From Pseudomonadota bacterium (lineage in GTDB: Bacteria > Pseudomonadota > Alphaproteobacteria > Azospirillales > Azospirillaceae), in assembly GCA_023416455.1 (NCBI GenBank), contig JAEZHQ010000632.1:1-13015 (forward strand): a stretch of 13,015 bases of DNA, read 5' to 3'. Both the position numbers and the translations under genes were made by a program. The notes under the pieces were generated by a model that had not been told where the DNA came from, did not search any database, and saw nothing but the letters and a program-made list of their open reading frames with translations. Below, in pieces: positions 1-10,313 of the stretch (positions are counted from its first letter, which is position 1; each line of letters opens with the position of its first letter).

Positions 1-150
1 GCCGACGGCCTCGTGCGGCGGGAGCGGACGCGGCGCGGGCGGAACGGCGTGCCGGTCGATCCAGCGCTCCAGCGCGCCCAGCGCGGCGCGCGCGGCGAAA
101 CCGCGCCCGCGAACATCGCGCGGCGGCGGAAAAGACCAATCCTCAACCAT
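1..150 (-). CDS. Unrecognised protein, N-terminal 50 codons only (cut by window edge)
   Basis: A minus-strand frame stays open from an ATG at 148-150 to the window edge and reads MVEDWSFPPPRDVRGRGFAA followed by an Arg/Ala-rich stretch containing ALERWIDRHAVPP. The Trp/Asp-containing, non-repetitive composition looks like real protein rather than a GC shadow. I do not recognise the family. The start is uncertain: in-frame ATGs also occur at 151-153, 160-162, 163-165, 172-174, 184-186 and 199-201, because the upstream DNA is a 12-bp tandem repeat containing ATG. None has a convincing Shine-Dalgarno sequence. Starting at 201 would add an N-terminal run of Pro-Gly-(Val/Ile/Met)-Met units. The gene lies downstream of and codirectional with the diguanylate cyclase (gap 110-160 bp), so it may be cotranscribed with it. 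No function is assigned. Confidence 0.55.
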   Translation of the reverse strand, partial: MVEDWSFPPPRDVRGRGFAARAALGALERWIDRHAVPPAPRPLPPHEAVG

Positions 151-195
151 CATACCCGGCATCATACCCGGCATTATTCCCGGCATCACCCCCGG
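148..195. repeat. 12-bp tandem repeat, four units, ATG-rich
   Basis: Four adjacent 12-bp units start at 148, 160, 172 and 184. The first two are identical (CATCATACCCGG); the third and fourth are CATTATTCCCGG and CATCACCCCCGG. The unit length is a multiple of three. On the minus strand the array is in frame with the partial gene and would encode Pro-Gly-X-Met units. It therefore either forms the extreme N-terminus or lies just upstream of the start. Confidence 0.85.
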
Positions 196-310
196 CCGCA
201 TGACCCCCGTTCGACGGGGCGGCGGCGCCGGTCGCGGCGGCCGTTCCCCTGGCGAAACGGCATCATACGCGGTCCGCCCGGCCGGAGCGCCGCTTTTCCC
301 GCAAGGGCCT

Positions 311-1254
311 TCAGCCGGCGCCGGAAACCCCGTCGGGTTCCGGAACCGGCTCGTGGGTGCCGGCCCGGACGCAGTCGCGCCCCGCGCGCTTGGCCTCGTA
401 GAGGAAGCGGTCGGCGCTCCGGGTCAGGCCGTCGGGCGGGGTGCCGGCCTGCGGCCGGGCGGCGGCGATCCCCAGGCTGATGGTGACGTGCCCGGCCACC
501 GGCGAATGGCCGTGCGGCAGGCCGAGGCCGGCGACGGCCTGGCGCAGCCGGTCCGCCACCCCGGCGGCGCCCGCCTCGTCGGTTTCCGGCAGCAGGCAGG
601 CGAACTCCTCCCCGCCGTAGCGGGCGACCAGATCGCCGGGCCGGTTCATGGCGCCGGCCAGCCCCCGGGCCACGGCGCGCAGGCACTCGTCGCCGGCCTG
701 ATGGCCGTAATGGTCGTTGTAGGCCTTGAAATGGTCCACATCGAGCAGGATCAGCGACAGCGGCAGCCGCGACCGCCCGCAGCGCCGCCATTCGCGGGCC
801 AGCGCCTCGTCGAAGCGGCGGCGGTTGGCGATGCCGGTCAGCCCGTCGAGGAAGGACAGCTCGCGCAGGAGATCGGCCTGGCGCTTCAGCAGCAGGTGGT
901 TGCGCACGCGCGCCCGCACGATGGGCGGGCTGACCGGCTTGGTGATGAAATCGATGGCCCCGACCTCCAGCCCGTGGGTCTCGTCCTCCACCTCGCTCTT
1001 GGCGGAGATGAAGATGACGGGGATGTCGCGGGTGGCGGCGTCGGCCTTCATGCGCCGGCACACCTCGTAGCCGTCCATGCCCGGCATCATGATGTCCAGC
1101 AGCACAAGGTCGGGCAGGCGGTGCCGGGCCAGCTCCAGCGCCCGGTTGCCGTCGGTGGCGAAGTAGATGTCGCACTCCTCCTTCAGGATGCGGCTGAGCA
1201 CGTGGATGTTGGCGGGGATGTCGTCCACCACCAGGATGCTGGGGCGCGGTTCGG

Positions 1255-1258
<4 letters not shown>
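311..1258 (-). CDS. PleD-like response regulator: REC domain fused to GGDEF diguanylate cyclase
   Basis: This 315-aa cytoplasmic protein should make c-di-GMP from two GTP when its receiver domain is phosphorylated. The REC domain (about residues 6-120) has the acidic pair D12/D13, phospho-acceptor D55 in LVLLDIMMPGMDG and K107 in FITKPVSP. A helical linker leads to the GGDEF domain (about 135-300), which starts with LDGLTGIANRRRFDEAL and has an intact GGEEF active-site loop at 215-219. An RPGD motif at 206-209, five residues before GGEEF, matches the RxxD inhibitory site, so product feedback inhibition is expected. The ATG overlaps the stop of the upstream hybrid kinase gene (ATGA on the minus strand at 1255-1258). 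This implies translational coupling and makes the kinase the obvious phosphodonor (inference). It has one REC domain, unlike the two of classical PleD. Confidence 0.93.
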
Positions 1259-5016
<3,758 letters not shown>

Positions 5017-5377
5017 TGCCGGGGTCCGCAAGTGCCGGGGTCAGCAGGAGCCGGCACACGCCGGAGGAGAAAAAAGGCCAAGGCGCGCCAAGTATGGGGC
5101 CTGGGTCCGGCCGGCGGCAAGCGGCTTGATCGCCGCGCCGCGGCCCTGCCCGTCAAACGATTGTTTCCTGCGTCCCGGCGGAAAGAATCCGATCGTCCGG
5201 CGGCGGTTCCCGGCACCGCCCGTCTCCGAGACTGGGTTAATCCGGAATTCCGCCGGCCCGAAAGGGTCTTCGCGCCCGTTCCAAACACGGTAGGCCGGCG
5301 GTGGCGAGCCGGCGTCGTCTAAGCTTGCGCGCGGCCGGAAACGTCCCGGGCGGGGCACCACGACGGGAGATCGTGTC
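5017..5377. other. Divergent intergenic region between kinase operon and glycosyltransferase operon
   Basis: About 360 bp separate two divergently transcribed operons. It contains the candidate kinase promoter, a short inverted repeat CCGGC-ACAC-GCCGG at about 5051-5064, a 9-bp direct repeat GCCGGGGTC at 5018-5026 and 5034-5042, and a 10-bp palindrome CGGAATTCCG at 5243-5252. No convincing gene was seen. A clear plus-strand promoter for the glycosyltransferase was not found, although its SD (GGGAG, 8 nt before the ATG at 5378) is good. Confidence 0.6.
5091..5120 (-). promoter_or_regulatory. Candidate sigma70-type promoter for the hybrid kinase operon
   Basis: Reading the minus strand, a -35-like TTGCCG (5115-5120) is followed after 18 bp by CATACT (5091-5096), close to the TATAAT -10. 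A leader of about 70 nt would precede the kinase ATG at 5016. This is the best match I found upstream of the kinase, but alphaproteobacterial promoters are loose, so it is tentative. Confidence 0.35.
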
Positions 5378-6496
5378 ATGAGGAATGCCGTTGCCGGGGG
5401 ACCGCGACTGTCCGTGGTGGTCCCCTGCTACAACGAGGCCGACGGGATCGGGGAGCTGCACCGCCGGGTCAGCGCGGTGTGCCGCTCCGAGGTCGGGGCG
5501 GATTACGAGCTGGTCCTGGTCGACGACGGCTCGCGCGACGACAGCTGGGGGCGCATCGCCGCCCTGGCGCGCGCCGATCCCGCGGTCACCGGCGTCCGGC
5601 TGTCGCGCAACCACGGCCACCAGCTGGCGCTGACCGCCGGCCTGCACCTGTGCCGGGGCGAGCGCATCCTGATCATCGACGCCGACCTCCAGGACCCGCC
5701 GGAGCTGCTGGGCACCATGATGGCGATGATGGACGGCGGCGCCGAGGTGGTCTACGGCACGCGCACCGCCCGCGACGGCGAGACCTGGTTCAAGAAGGGC
5801 ACGGCGGCGCTGTTCTACCGGCTGCTCAACCGCCTGGTGGACATCGACATCCCCCGCGACACCGGCGACTTCCGCCTGATGAGCCGGCGCGCGCTGGAGG
5901 TGCTGAACGCCATGCCCGAGCAGCACCGCTTCATCCGCGGCATGGTGAGCTGGATCGGCCTGAAGCAGGTGCCCCTGCCCTACGACCGGCAGGCCCGCCA
6001 GACCGGCAGCACCAAGTATCCGCTGGGCAAGATGATCCGCTTCGCGGTCGACGCCATCACCAGCTTCTCCATCAAGCCGCTGCGCGCCGCCTCCTACATC
6101 GGCTTCGCCTTCGCGGTGTGCGCGCTGCTGGCGCTGGGCTACGCGCTGCACAGCTGGGCCGCCCACGACGTGGTGCCGGGCTGGACCAGCGTGATGGTGG
6201 TCACGCTGGTGCTGGGCAGCACGCAGCTTCTGATCCTGGGGGTGCTCGGCGAGTATGTCGGGCGCCTCTACATGGAGGCCAAGCAGCGCCCCCTGTTCGT
6301 GATCGAGCGCATCGCCCGCCACCCGCAGGCCGCCGCGGCATCGGTCCCGGCGGAGGCCGGCGCCGCGGCCGGCGCGGTTGAGGTCGGCGCCGCGCCCGAC
6401 GCAGTGGGGGTCGGCACCGCACCCGGCGCAGTGGGCATCGGCGCGGCGGCCGGCGCCTTCTCGCGGCTGGCCGCCGGCGGGTGGCGGGCACCGTGA
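5378..6496 (+). CDS. GT2 family glycosyltransferase, GtrB/DPM1-like (polyprenyl-phosphate sugar synthase)
   Basis: A 372-aa GT-A fold enzyme expected to transfer a sugar from a nucleotide-sugar to undecaprenyl phosphate on the cytoplasmic face of the inner membrane. The N-terminus LSVVVPCYNEADGI (11-24), VDDGS (48-52), the metal-binding DAD in IIDADLQDPPELL (101-103) and the FIRGMVSWIG region (185-194) are family hallmarks. Two TM helices follow (about 236-258 and 268-292), then the conserved GEYVGRLYMEAKQRP, as in GtrB/ArnC-like enzymes. The final 47 residues are an unusual Ala/Gly/Val tail containing four 9-residue repeats (326-361). The start ATG has GGGAG 8 nt upstream. The 3' end overlaps the GtrA-like gene, the usual partner, so the two form an operon. 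The sugar and acceptor cannot be told from sequence; O-antigen, teichoic-acid-like or lipid A modification are all possible. Confidence 0.93.
   Translation: MRNAVAGGPRLSVVVPCYNEADGIGELHRRVSAVCRSEVGADYELVLVDDGSRDDSWGRIAALARADPAVTGVRLSRNHGHQLALTAGLHLCRGERILIIDADLQDPPELLGTMMAMMDGGAEVVYGTRTARDGETWFKKGTAALFYRLLNRLVDIDIPRDTGDFRLMSRRALEVLNAMPEQHRFIRGMVSWIGLKQVPLPYDRQARQTGSTKYPLGKMIRFAVDAITSFSIKPLRAASYIGFAFAVCALLALGYALHSWAAHDVVPGWTSVMVVTLVLGSTQLLILGVLGEYVGRLYMEAKQRPLFVIERIARHPQAAAASVPAEAGAAAGAVEVGAAPDAVGVGTAPGAVGIGAAAGAFSRLAAGGWRAP
6353..6460 (+). repeat. 27-bp tandem repeat (four units) in the glycosyltransferase C-terminus
   Basis: Four consecutive 27-bp units in frame with the gene encode EAGAAAGAV, EVGAAPDAV, GVGTAPGAV and GIGAAAGAF. 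The register is exact at 9 codons, and units differ mostly by single substitutions, consistent with slippage or duplication then drift. The tail lies after the conserved catalytic and membrane parts. Confidence 0.85.
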
Positions 6497-6912
6497 CGAC
6501 GCTTCCCTCCCTGGCGGTCCCCTGGACCGCCGTGCGCTTCGCCCTGGTCGGCGCGACCAACACGCTGCTCGACGTCGCGGTGTTCCTGGCGCTGCTGGCG
6601 GTGCCGGGCATGCCGGTGCTGCTGGCCAACGCGGCCGGCTACGGGACCGGCATGGTGGCGAGCTTCCTGCTGAACCGCCGCTGGACCTTCCGCGTCCGCC
6701 GCGAGGCGGCGCCGCTGGCACGCCGGCTGCCGGTGTTCGCCGCCTTCAACCTGGTCGGGCTCGCCCTGTCGAGCCTGGTGGTGGCGCTGCTGGTGCCGGC
6801 GGTGCCGCCGCTCGCCGCCAAGCTGGCCGCCACCGCCGTGACCTTCGCCTGGAACTACTGGTCGAGCCGCCGCTTCGTCTTCGCCGCCTCCCCCACCACG
6901 CCCCTTGCGTGA
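6493..6912 (+). CDS. GtrA-like four-helix membrane protein (putative polyprenyl-phosphate sugar flippase)
   Basis: About 139 aa with four predicted TM helices and the GtrA-family signature. An N-terminal VRFALVGATNTLLDVAVFLALL is followed by ANAAGYGTGMVASFLLNRRWTFRV, a third hydrophobic segment around FNLVGLALSSLVVALLV, and a terminal WNYWSSRRFVF motif. Family members are proposed to move the undecaprenyl-phosphate-linked sugar made by a GtrB-type enzyme across the inner membrane, and the overlapping upstream GT2 gene is just such an enzyme. I chose the GTG at 6493, which forms a GTGA overlap with the glycosyltransferase stop. A GTG at 6481 in the same frame would add four residues and a 16-bp overlap. 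No separate promoter is needed. The substrate is unknown. Confidence 0.9.
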   Translation: MTTLPSLAVPWTAVRFALVGATNTLLDVAVFLALLAVPGMPVLLANAAGYGTGMVASFLLNRRWTFRVRREAAPLARRLPVFAAFNLVGLALSSLVVALLVPAVPPLAAKLAATAVTFAWNYWSSRRFVFAASPTTPLA

Positions 6913-6981
6913 GGCGGCCCTTTTGCGGCCATCTGGCGGCTGCGCCGGGGCCATGGGGCCGGGCCTGGAAGGAGGGAGCCG

Positions 6982-8100
6982 ATGGAACGGGTGGAGTGCG
7001 TGGTGGTCGGGGCCGGGGTGGTCGGGCTGGCGGTCGCCCGCCGGCTGGCCCGGGACGGCCGCGAGGTGGTGATCCTGGAGGCGGCGGACGCCATCGGCAC
7101 CGGCACCAGCTCGCGCAACTCCGAGGTCATCCACGCCGGCATCTACTACCCCACGGGCAGCCTGCGGGCACGGCTGTGCCGCGCCGGCCGCGACGCCCTC
7201 TACCGCTACTGCCGGGAGCACGGGGTCGCTCACGCCCGCATCGGCAAGCTGATCGTCGCCACCGAGGAGGGCCAGCTGCCCCGGCTGGAGGCCATCCGCC
7301 GCCAGGCCGCGGCGAACGGGGTGGACGACCTGTACGAGATCGGCGCCGCCGACGCCGCGGCGCTGGAGCCGGAGCTGGCCTGCGTCGGCGCGCTGGTGTC
7401 GCCCTCGACCGGAATCGTGGACAGCCACGGGCTGATGCTGGCCCTGCTGGGCGACGCCCAGGATGCCGGGGCCATGCTGGCCCTGCGCAGCCCCCTGGAA
7501 CGGGCGTGGCGGACCGGCGACGGCTTCGCGCTGGAGGTCGGCGGGGCGGAGCCGGCGCGCATCGCCTGCGCCACGCTGGTCAACGCGGCGGGGCTGGGCG
7601 CCTGGGCGGTGGCGCGCGGGCTGGAGGGCTTTCCCGCCGGCCTGGTGCCGCCGCGGGTGCTGGCCAAGGGCAACTACTACGCCCTGGCCCGGGGCCGCTC
7701 CCCCTTCACGCGGCTGGTCTACCCGGTCCCGGTGGAAGGGGGGCTGGGCGTCCACCTGACGCTCGACCTCGCCGGCCAGGCCCGCTTCGGGCCGGACGTG
7801 GAGTGGCTGGAGGCGGACGGCGACGGGCCGCCCGACTATGCGGTGGACCCCAGGCGGGCCGACGCCTTCTACGGCGAGGTGCGGCGCTACTGGCCCGGCC
7901 TGCCCGACGGCGCCCTGGTGCCGGCCTATTGCGGGATCCGCCCCAAGCTGAGCGGCCCCGGCCAGCCCCAGGCCGACTTCCTCATCCAGGGGCCGCCGGC
8001 CCACGGGCTGGCCGGGCTGGTCAACCTGTTCGGGGTGGAATCGCCGGGCCTGACCTCCTGCCTCGCCATCGCCGACGCGGTGGCGGCCGAGCTGGGGTGA
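6982..8100 (+). CDS. FAD-dependent oxidoreductase, L-2-hydroxyglutarate oxidase/dehydrogenase (LhgO/L2HGDH) type
   Basis: A 372-aa DAO-fold flavoprotein. The N-terminal Rossmann motif GAGVVG (10-15) is followed by an acidic E33 at the end of the second strand (VVILEA). The family-typical block SSRNSEVIHAGIYYPTGSLRA starts at residue 43. HLTLDLAGQARFGPDVEW, YCGIRPKL and the C-terminal NLFGVESPGLTSCLAIADAV are also typical of L2HGDH-like proteins. The expected reaction is oxidation of L-2-hydroxyglutarate, or a related 2-hydroxy acid, to the 2-oxo acid. It is shorter than E. coli LhgO (about 420 aa), so substrate identity is less certain than family. A strong SD (GGAGGG) lies just before the ATG. 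It sits 69 bp after the GtrA-like gene, so cotranscription is possible but no functional link is evident. Confidence 0.88.
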   Translation: MERVECVVVGAGVVGLAVARRLARDGREVVILEAADAIGTGTSSRNSEVIHAGIYYPTGSLRARLCRAGRDALYRYCREHGVAHARIGKLIVATEEGQLPRLEAIRRQAAANGVDDLYEIGAADAAALEPELACVGALVSPSTGIVDSHGLMLALLGDAQDAGAMLALRSPLERAWRTGDGFALEVGGAEPARIACATLVNAAGLGAWAVARGLEGFPAGLVPPRVLAKGNYYALARGRSPFTRLVYPVPVEGGLGVHLTLDLAGQARFGPDVEWLEADGDGPPDYAVDPRRADAFYGEVRRYWPGLPDGALVPAYCGIRPKLSGPGQPQADFLIQGPPAHGLAGLVNLFGVESPGLTSCLAIADAVAAELG

Positions 8101-8113
8101 CCCGAGGCGGGGG

Positions 8114-8128
8114 CCGGCGATTTGCCGG
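8114..8128 (+). terminator. Weak hairpin after the FAD oxidoreductase
   Basis: CCGGC-GATTT-GCCGG forms a 5-bp GC stem 13 nt after the stop codon. There is no T-tract downstream, so it would be a poor intrinsic terminator, but its position just upstream of the Hsp20 promoter fits a transcription boundary. Confidence 0.25.
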
Positions 8129-8138
8129 GCCGCCGAAC

Positions 8139-8168
8139 CTTGATCGCGGCACGGCCTCCCCCAATCTA
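8139..8168 (+). promoter_or_regulatory. Sigma32 (RpoH)-like heat-shock promoter for hsp20
   Basis: CTTGATC (8139-8145), a 14-bp spacer, then CCCAATCTA (8160-8168). Compared with the known sigma32 consensus (CTTGAAA, 13-15 bp, CCCCATNTA), the -35 keeps the CTTGA core and the -10 differs at one position. A start near 8175 would give a leader of about 90 nt before the Hsp20 start codon. Confidence 0.6.
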
Positions 8169-8174
8169 AGGGAG

Positions 8175-8266
8175 GGCAGCGCCGAACAGCCATCGGGCTG
8201 CCATCCGCCGGGCGCCGGGAACGGGCCCACCCGTGCAACTCGCTCGCCTTCCGAGGAGAATGCGCC
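8175..8266 (+). promoter_or_regulatory. ROSE-like RNA thermometer in the hsp20 5' leader
   Basis: The leader can fold into successive hairpins: CAGCC-ATCG-GGCTG (8187-8200), ACGGG-CCCA-CCCGT (8221-8234) and a last one that hides the ribosome-binding site (8239-8258). In the last, TCGCT (8240-8244) matches the ROSE motif U(U/C)GCU and faces AGGA of the SD (8254-8257). Pairs are 8246-8252, 8245-8253, 8244-8254 and 8243-8255, a G-G opposition at 8242/8256, then 8240-8257 and 8239-8258. An unpaired or G-G position opposite the SD is characteristic of ROSE elements, which are known upstream of small heat-shock genes in alphaproteobacteria. This is a hand fold. Confidence 0.6.
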
Positions 8267-8746
8267 GTGACGACACGCCTCTCGCTCTTCAACAGCCCGC
8301 TCCTGCTGGGATTCGACCAGTTCGAGCGGACGCTGGACCGCATCGCCAAGAATTCCGCCGAAGGCTATCCTCCCTACAACATCGAGCAGATCGGCGAGGA
8401 CGGGCTGCGCATCACGCTCGCCGTGGCCGGCTTCACGTCAGACGACCTGTCGGTGCAGATCGAGGACAACCAGCTGGTCATCCGCGGCCGGCAGGCCGAC
8501 GACAAGGCGCGCATCTACCTGCATCGCGGCATCGCCGCACGCCAGTTCCAGCGCAGCTTCGTGCTGGCGGAGGGAATCGAGGTGGTCGGCGCTTCGCTCG
8601 ACAGCGGGCTGCTGCACATCGACCTGAAGCGCCCGCTGCCCGAACCCAAGGTGCGCACCATCAAGATCGAGCAGACCAAGCCGGCCGGCGGCCGGGCCGC
8701 GGGACCGCAGACCATCGACGTCGCGCCCGACCAATCCGAAGGCTGA
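8267..8746 (+). CDS. Small heat-shock protein, Hsp20/alpha-crystallin family (IbpA-type)
   Basis: A 159-aa cytoplasmic holdase chaperone that binds unfolding proteins and passes them to DnaK/ClpB. The N-terminus (NSPLLLGFDQFERTLDRIAK) and YPPYNIE (34-40) are typical of IbpA-like class A proteins. The alpha-crystallin domain runs from about 37 to 135 and contains the conserved ITLAVAGF, LVIRG and the A-x-x-x-x-G-L-L motif (ASLDSGLLHIDL, 109-120). A polar tail of about 25 residues follows; I see no clear C-terminal IxI motif there, although TIKIE occurs at the domain end. The start is GTG, with GAGGAG (8253-8258) 8 nt upstream; the ATG at 8260 is out of frame. Regulation is predicted at two levels, a sigma32-like promoter and a ROSE-like leader. 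A DUF1150 gene follows after 40 bp and probably shares the transcript. Confidence 0.95.
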   Translation: MTTRLSLFNSPLLLGFDQFERTLDRIAKNSAEGYPPYNIEQIGEDGLRITLAVAGFTSDDLSVQIEDNQLVIRGRQADDKARIYLHRGIAARQFQRSFVLAEGIEVVGASLDSGLLHIDLKRPLPEPKVRTIKIEQTKPAGGRAAGPQTIDVAPDQSEG

Positions 8747-8786
8747 ACCTCACGATTTTTGACGTCTTGTCCGAAAGCACAGCATC

Positions 8787-9005
8787 ATGAACATCACGAC
8801 GACCACCCTGCGCCACCTGTCGCCCCGGGACTTCGCCGCCTTCGGGGTCGATCATCTGGCCTATGTCCGGCCCGTCACCGTCAACGGCGTGGACGCCTTC
8901 TCGGTGCACGCCGCCGACGGCACGCCGCTGACCGTTCTGCCCAAGCGCGACGTCGCCTTCGCCGCCATCCGCCAGAACGACATGGAGGCGCTCAGCGTGC
9001 ACTGA
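8787..9005 (+). CDS. DUF1150 family small protein
   Basis: A 72-aa protein recognisable as DUF1150 from its overall pattern: an N-terminal TTTTLRHLSPRDFAAFGVDHLAYVRP-like segment, a central HAADGTPL, and the C-terminal VAFAAIRQNDMEALSVH. DUF1150 proteins are short, largely alphaproteobacterial and of unknown function; I recall them frequently next to Hsp20 genes. The 40-bp gap to hsp20, lack of a promoter-like sequence between them and shared strand suggest one heat-shock transcript, hinting at a role linked to the chaperone (inference). There is no signal peptide, TM segment or Cys. The SD before this ATG is weak, consistent with translation dependent on the upstream gene. Confidence 0.85.
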   Translation: MNITTTTLRHLSPRDFAAFGVDHLAYVRPVTVNGVDAFSVHAADGTPLTVLPKRDVAFAAIRQNDMEALSVH

Positions 9006-9093
9006 CGCGCCGGGTCCGCGGCGGGACGGTCCGGCGACCCGCCCACCGGCCTCATTCCGTGGAGGCAACCAGCCTGGAAGCATGCTAAGATTG

Positions 9094-9118
9094 GCGGGTC
9101 ATGGAAACCATGGCCCGC
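9094..9118. other. Inverted repeat (11-bp stem, AAA loop) between DUF1150 and the next gene
   Basis: GCGGGTCATGG (9094-9104), AAA, CCATGGCCCGC (9108-9118): 11 pairs with one G-T wobble. No T-tract follows, so it may be a terminator needing Rho, an operator, or the 5' leader hairpin of the following gene. Confidence 0.5.
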
Positions 9119-9195
9119 TGCGCGCGGGGGCGGGGGATGGACGGCCATCCCGGCTTGCCACCGCCGCCGGACGGGTTATCCTGGGGAAACGGGAG

Positions 9196-9207
9196 GGGAA
9201 TCTTCCC
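9196..9207. other. Short palindrome GGGAA-TC-TTCCC upstream of the unknown gene
   Basis: A perfect 5-bp inverted repeat with a 2-bp centre lies in the G-rich leader shortly before the candidate start codons (9216-9261) of the next gene. It could be a protein-binding site but could also be chance. Confidence 0.25.
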
Positions 9208-9230
9208 GGAAAGGTTTGGGGGAGAGGCTC

Positions 9231-10313
9231 TTGGACGGCGGTCGCGATGCGGGGGGTGCAGTGGCGGGACCGGCTCCCGCCCCGCAAGGCGCCTCACGCA
9301 GGGCTTGGGAGGACGAGGCCCGGGATTCCCTGCACATCCTGCCGCTTTCCTCCATCCCGCTGGAGACCCCCGGACTCCAGCAAGCGCGCCTCATCAAGAA
9401 CGTCCGGCTGGAAACCGTCGTGGAGATGTTCCAGGACGCGCAGACCGGCAGCGGCCAGGTGTCGCCCCGCCACATCACCGTCTATTTCGAGTCCTACAAG
9501 GAGGAGATCGAGCGCGACCTCGTGAAGATCGAGAAGATCGCGCGCGCCTCCAGCTTCGACGTCTATTCCTCCCGGATCGAGCTGCGCCGGCTGAACATCG
9601 ACGTCAACAACGTCCAGTCCCTGACCCTGTCCGAGCGCAAGAAGGCCGAGCTGACCAACTACATGCGCGTGTTCACGCGCCCGCTGGTCGAATGCGTCTA
9701 CGGCCAGGAGGACATGCAGATCCAGGACGTCACCGACATCATCAGCATGTTCGCCAACCCCAACCGGGACGAGGCGCTGCGCAACCTGCGCATGATGGCC
9801 GACCGGCTGGACATCGGGCTGACCGACATCCCGCAATTCCTGGAGGAGTACGGCGACATCTTCCTGTCGCTGGCCTACTTCAAGAAGTGCCTCGACGACA
9901 TCGTCCCGGAGGTCCAGCGCTTCCTCTCCTGGATGGCCGAGATCCGCTCCTCCACCGAGGTCCGGCGCGACGCCCGGCAGATGAAGATCCTGGACGACAT
10001 CAACCGCGACCTGACCGACATCTCCACCTCGATCACCGGACGCTTCGAGAGCTTCGACAACCGCTCCAAGGACTTCTGGAGCGACATCAACGCCGAGACC
10101 TTCCGGTCGATCCGCGAGCTGATCACCTCGCACCACGTCACCATCGGCGGCGTGCTGTGCGGGCTGGCGGTGAAGATGGACCTGTGGAAGGCCCGCTTCG
10201 CCCGCGGCGGCGGCGGCCCCAACCGCCGGCTGGAGTTCATCAAGTCGGAGATCCTGCCCGGCCTGTCGCACATCAAGTCGCTGGAGCAGTCGGCGCGCAC
10301 CCACGCCGCCTAA
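9231..10313 (+). CDS. Conserved-looking helical protein of unknown function (about 360 aa)
   Basis: I do not recognise this protein. After a variable, Pro/Ala/Arg-rich N-terminus, the body starts near DSLHILPLSSIPLETPG and is rich in charged, helix-forming residues. Examples are SYKEEIERDLVKIEKIARAS and a C-terminal segment around FDNRSKDFWSDINAETFRSIRELITSHH. One short hydrophobic stretch (VTIGGVLCGLAVKMDLW) is probably a buried helix rather than a TM. There is no signal peptide or catalytic motif that I can name. Codon choice is strongly GC-ending in this frame and the composition is normal, so it is a real gene. The start is uncertain: TTG at 9231 has GGGGGAG 6 nt upstream, TTG at 9216 extends it by five codons, and GTG at 9261 follows a G6 run. 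The stop TAA is supplied by the first bases of a dispersed repeat. Confidence 0.85.
   Translation: MDGGRDAGGAVAGPAPAPQGASRRAWEDEARDSLHILPLSSIPLETPGLQQARLIKNVRLETVVEMFQDAQTGSGQVSPRHITVYFESYKEEIERDLVKIEKIARASSFDVYSSRIELRRLNIDVNNVQSLTLSERKKAELTNYMRVFTRPLVECVYGQEDMQIQDVTDIISMFANPNRDEALRNLRMMADRLDIGLTDIPQFLEEYGDIFLSLAYFKKCLDDIVPEVQRFLSWMAEIRSSTEVRRDARQMKILDDINRDLTDISTSITGRFESFDNRSKDFWSDINAETFRSIRELITSHHVTIGGVLCGLAVKMDLWKARFARGGGGPNRRLEFIKSEILPGLSHIKSLEQSARTHAA

Noticed and set aside
205..219. CCCCGT-TCG-ACGGGG hairpin between the diguanylate cyclase and the left-edge gene
   Set aside because: A 6-bp stem with no T-tract in either direction; at this GC content such short stems occur by chance, and the two genes may be cotranscribed.
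5243..5252. CGGAATTCCG palindrome in the divergent promoter region
   Set aside because: A single 10-bp palindrome with no partner site or link to a promoter element; not enough to call an operator.
6268..8349. Minus-strand frame of 693 codons and plus-strand frame at 6378-8270 over the GT2/GtrA/FAD oxidase genes
   Set aside because: Both overlap three genes with clear family motifs and encode Arg/Gly/Pro/Ala-rich low-complexity sequence.
9294..10304. Minus-strand frame opposite the unknown helical protein
   Set aside because: The plus-strand product has normal globular composition and GC-ending codons in its own frame; the antisense product is Val/Gly/Asp/Leu-biased, a typical mirror of that codon use.
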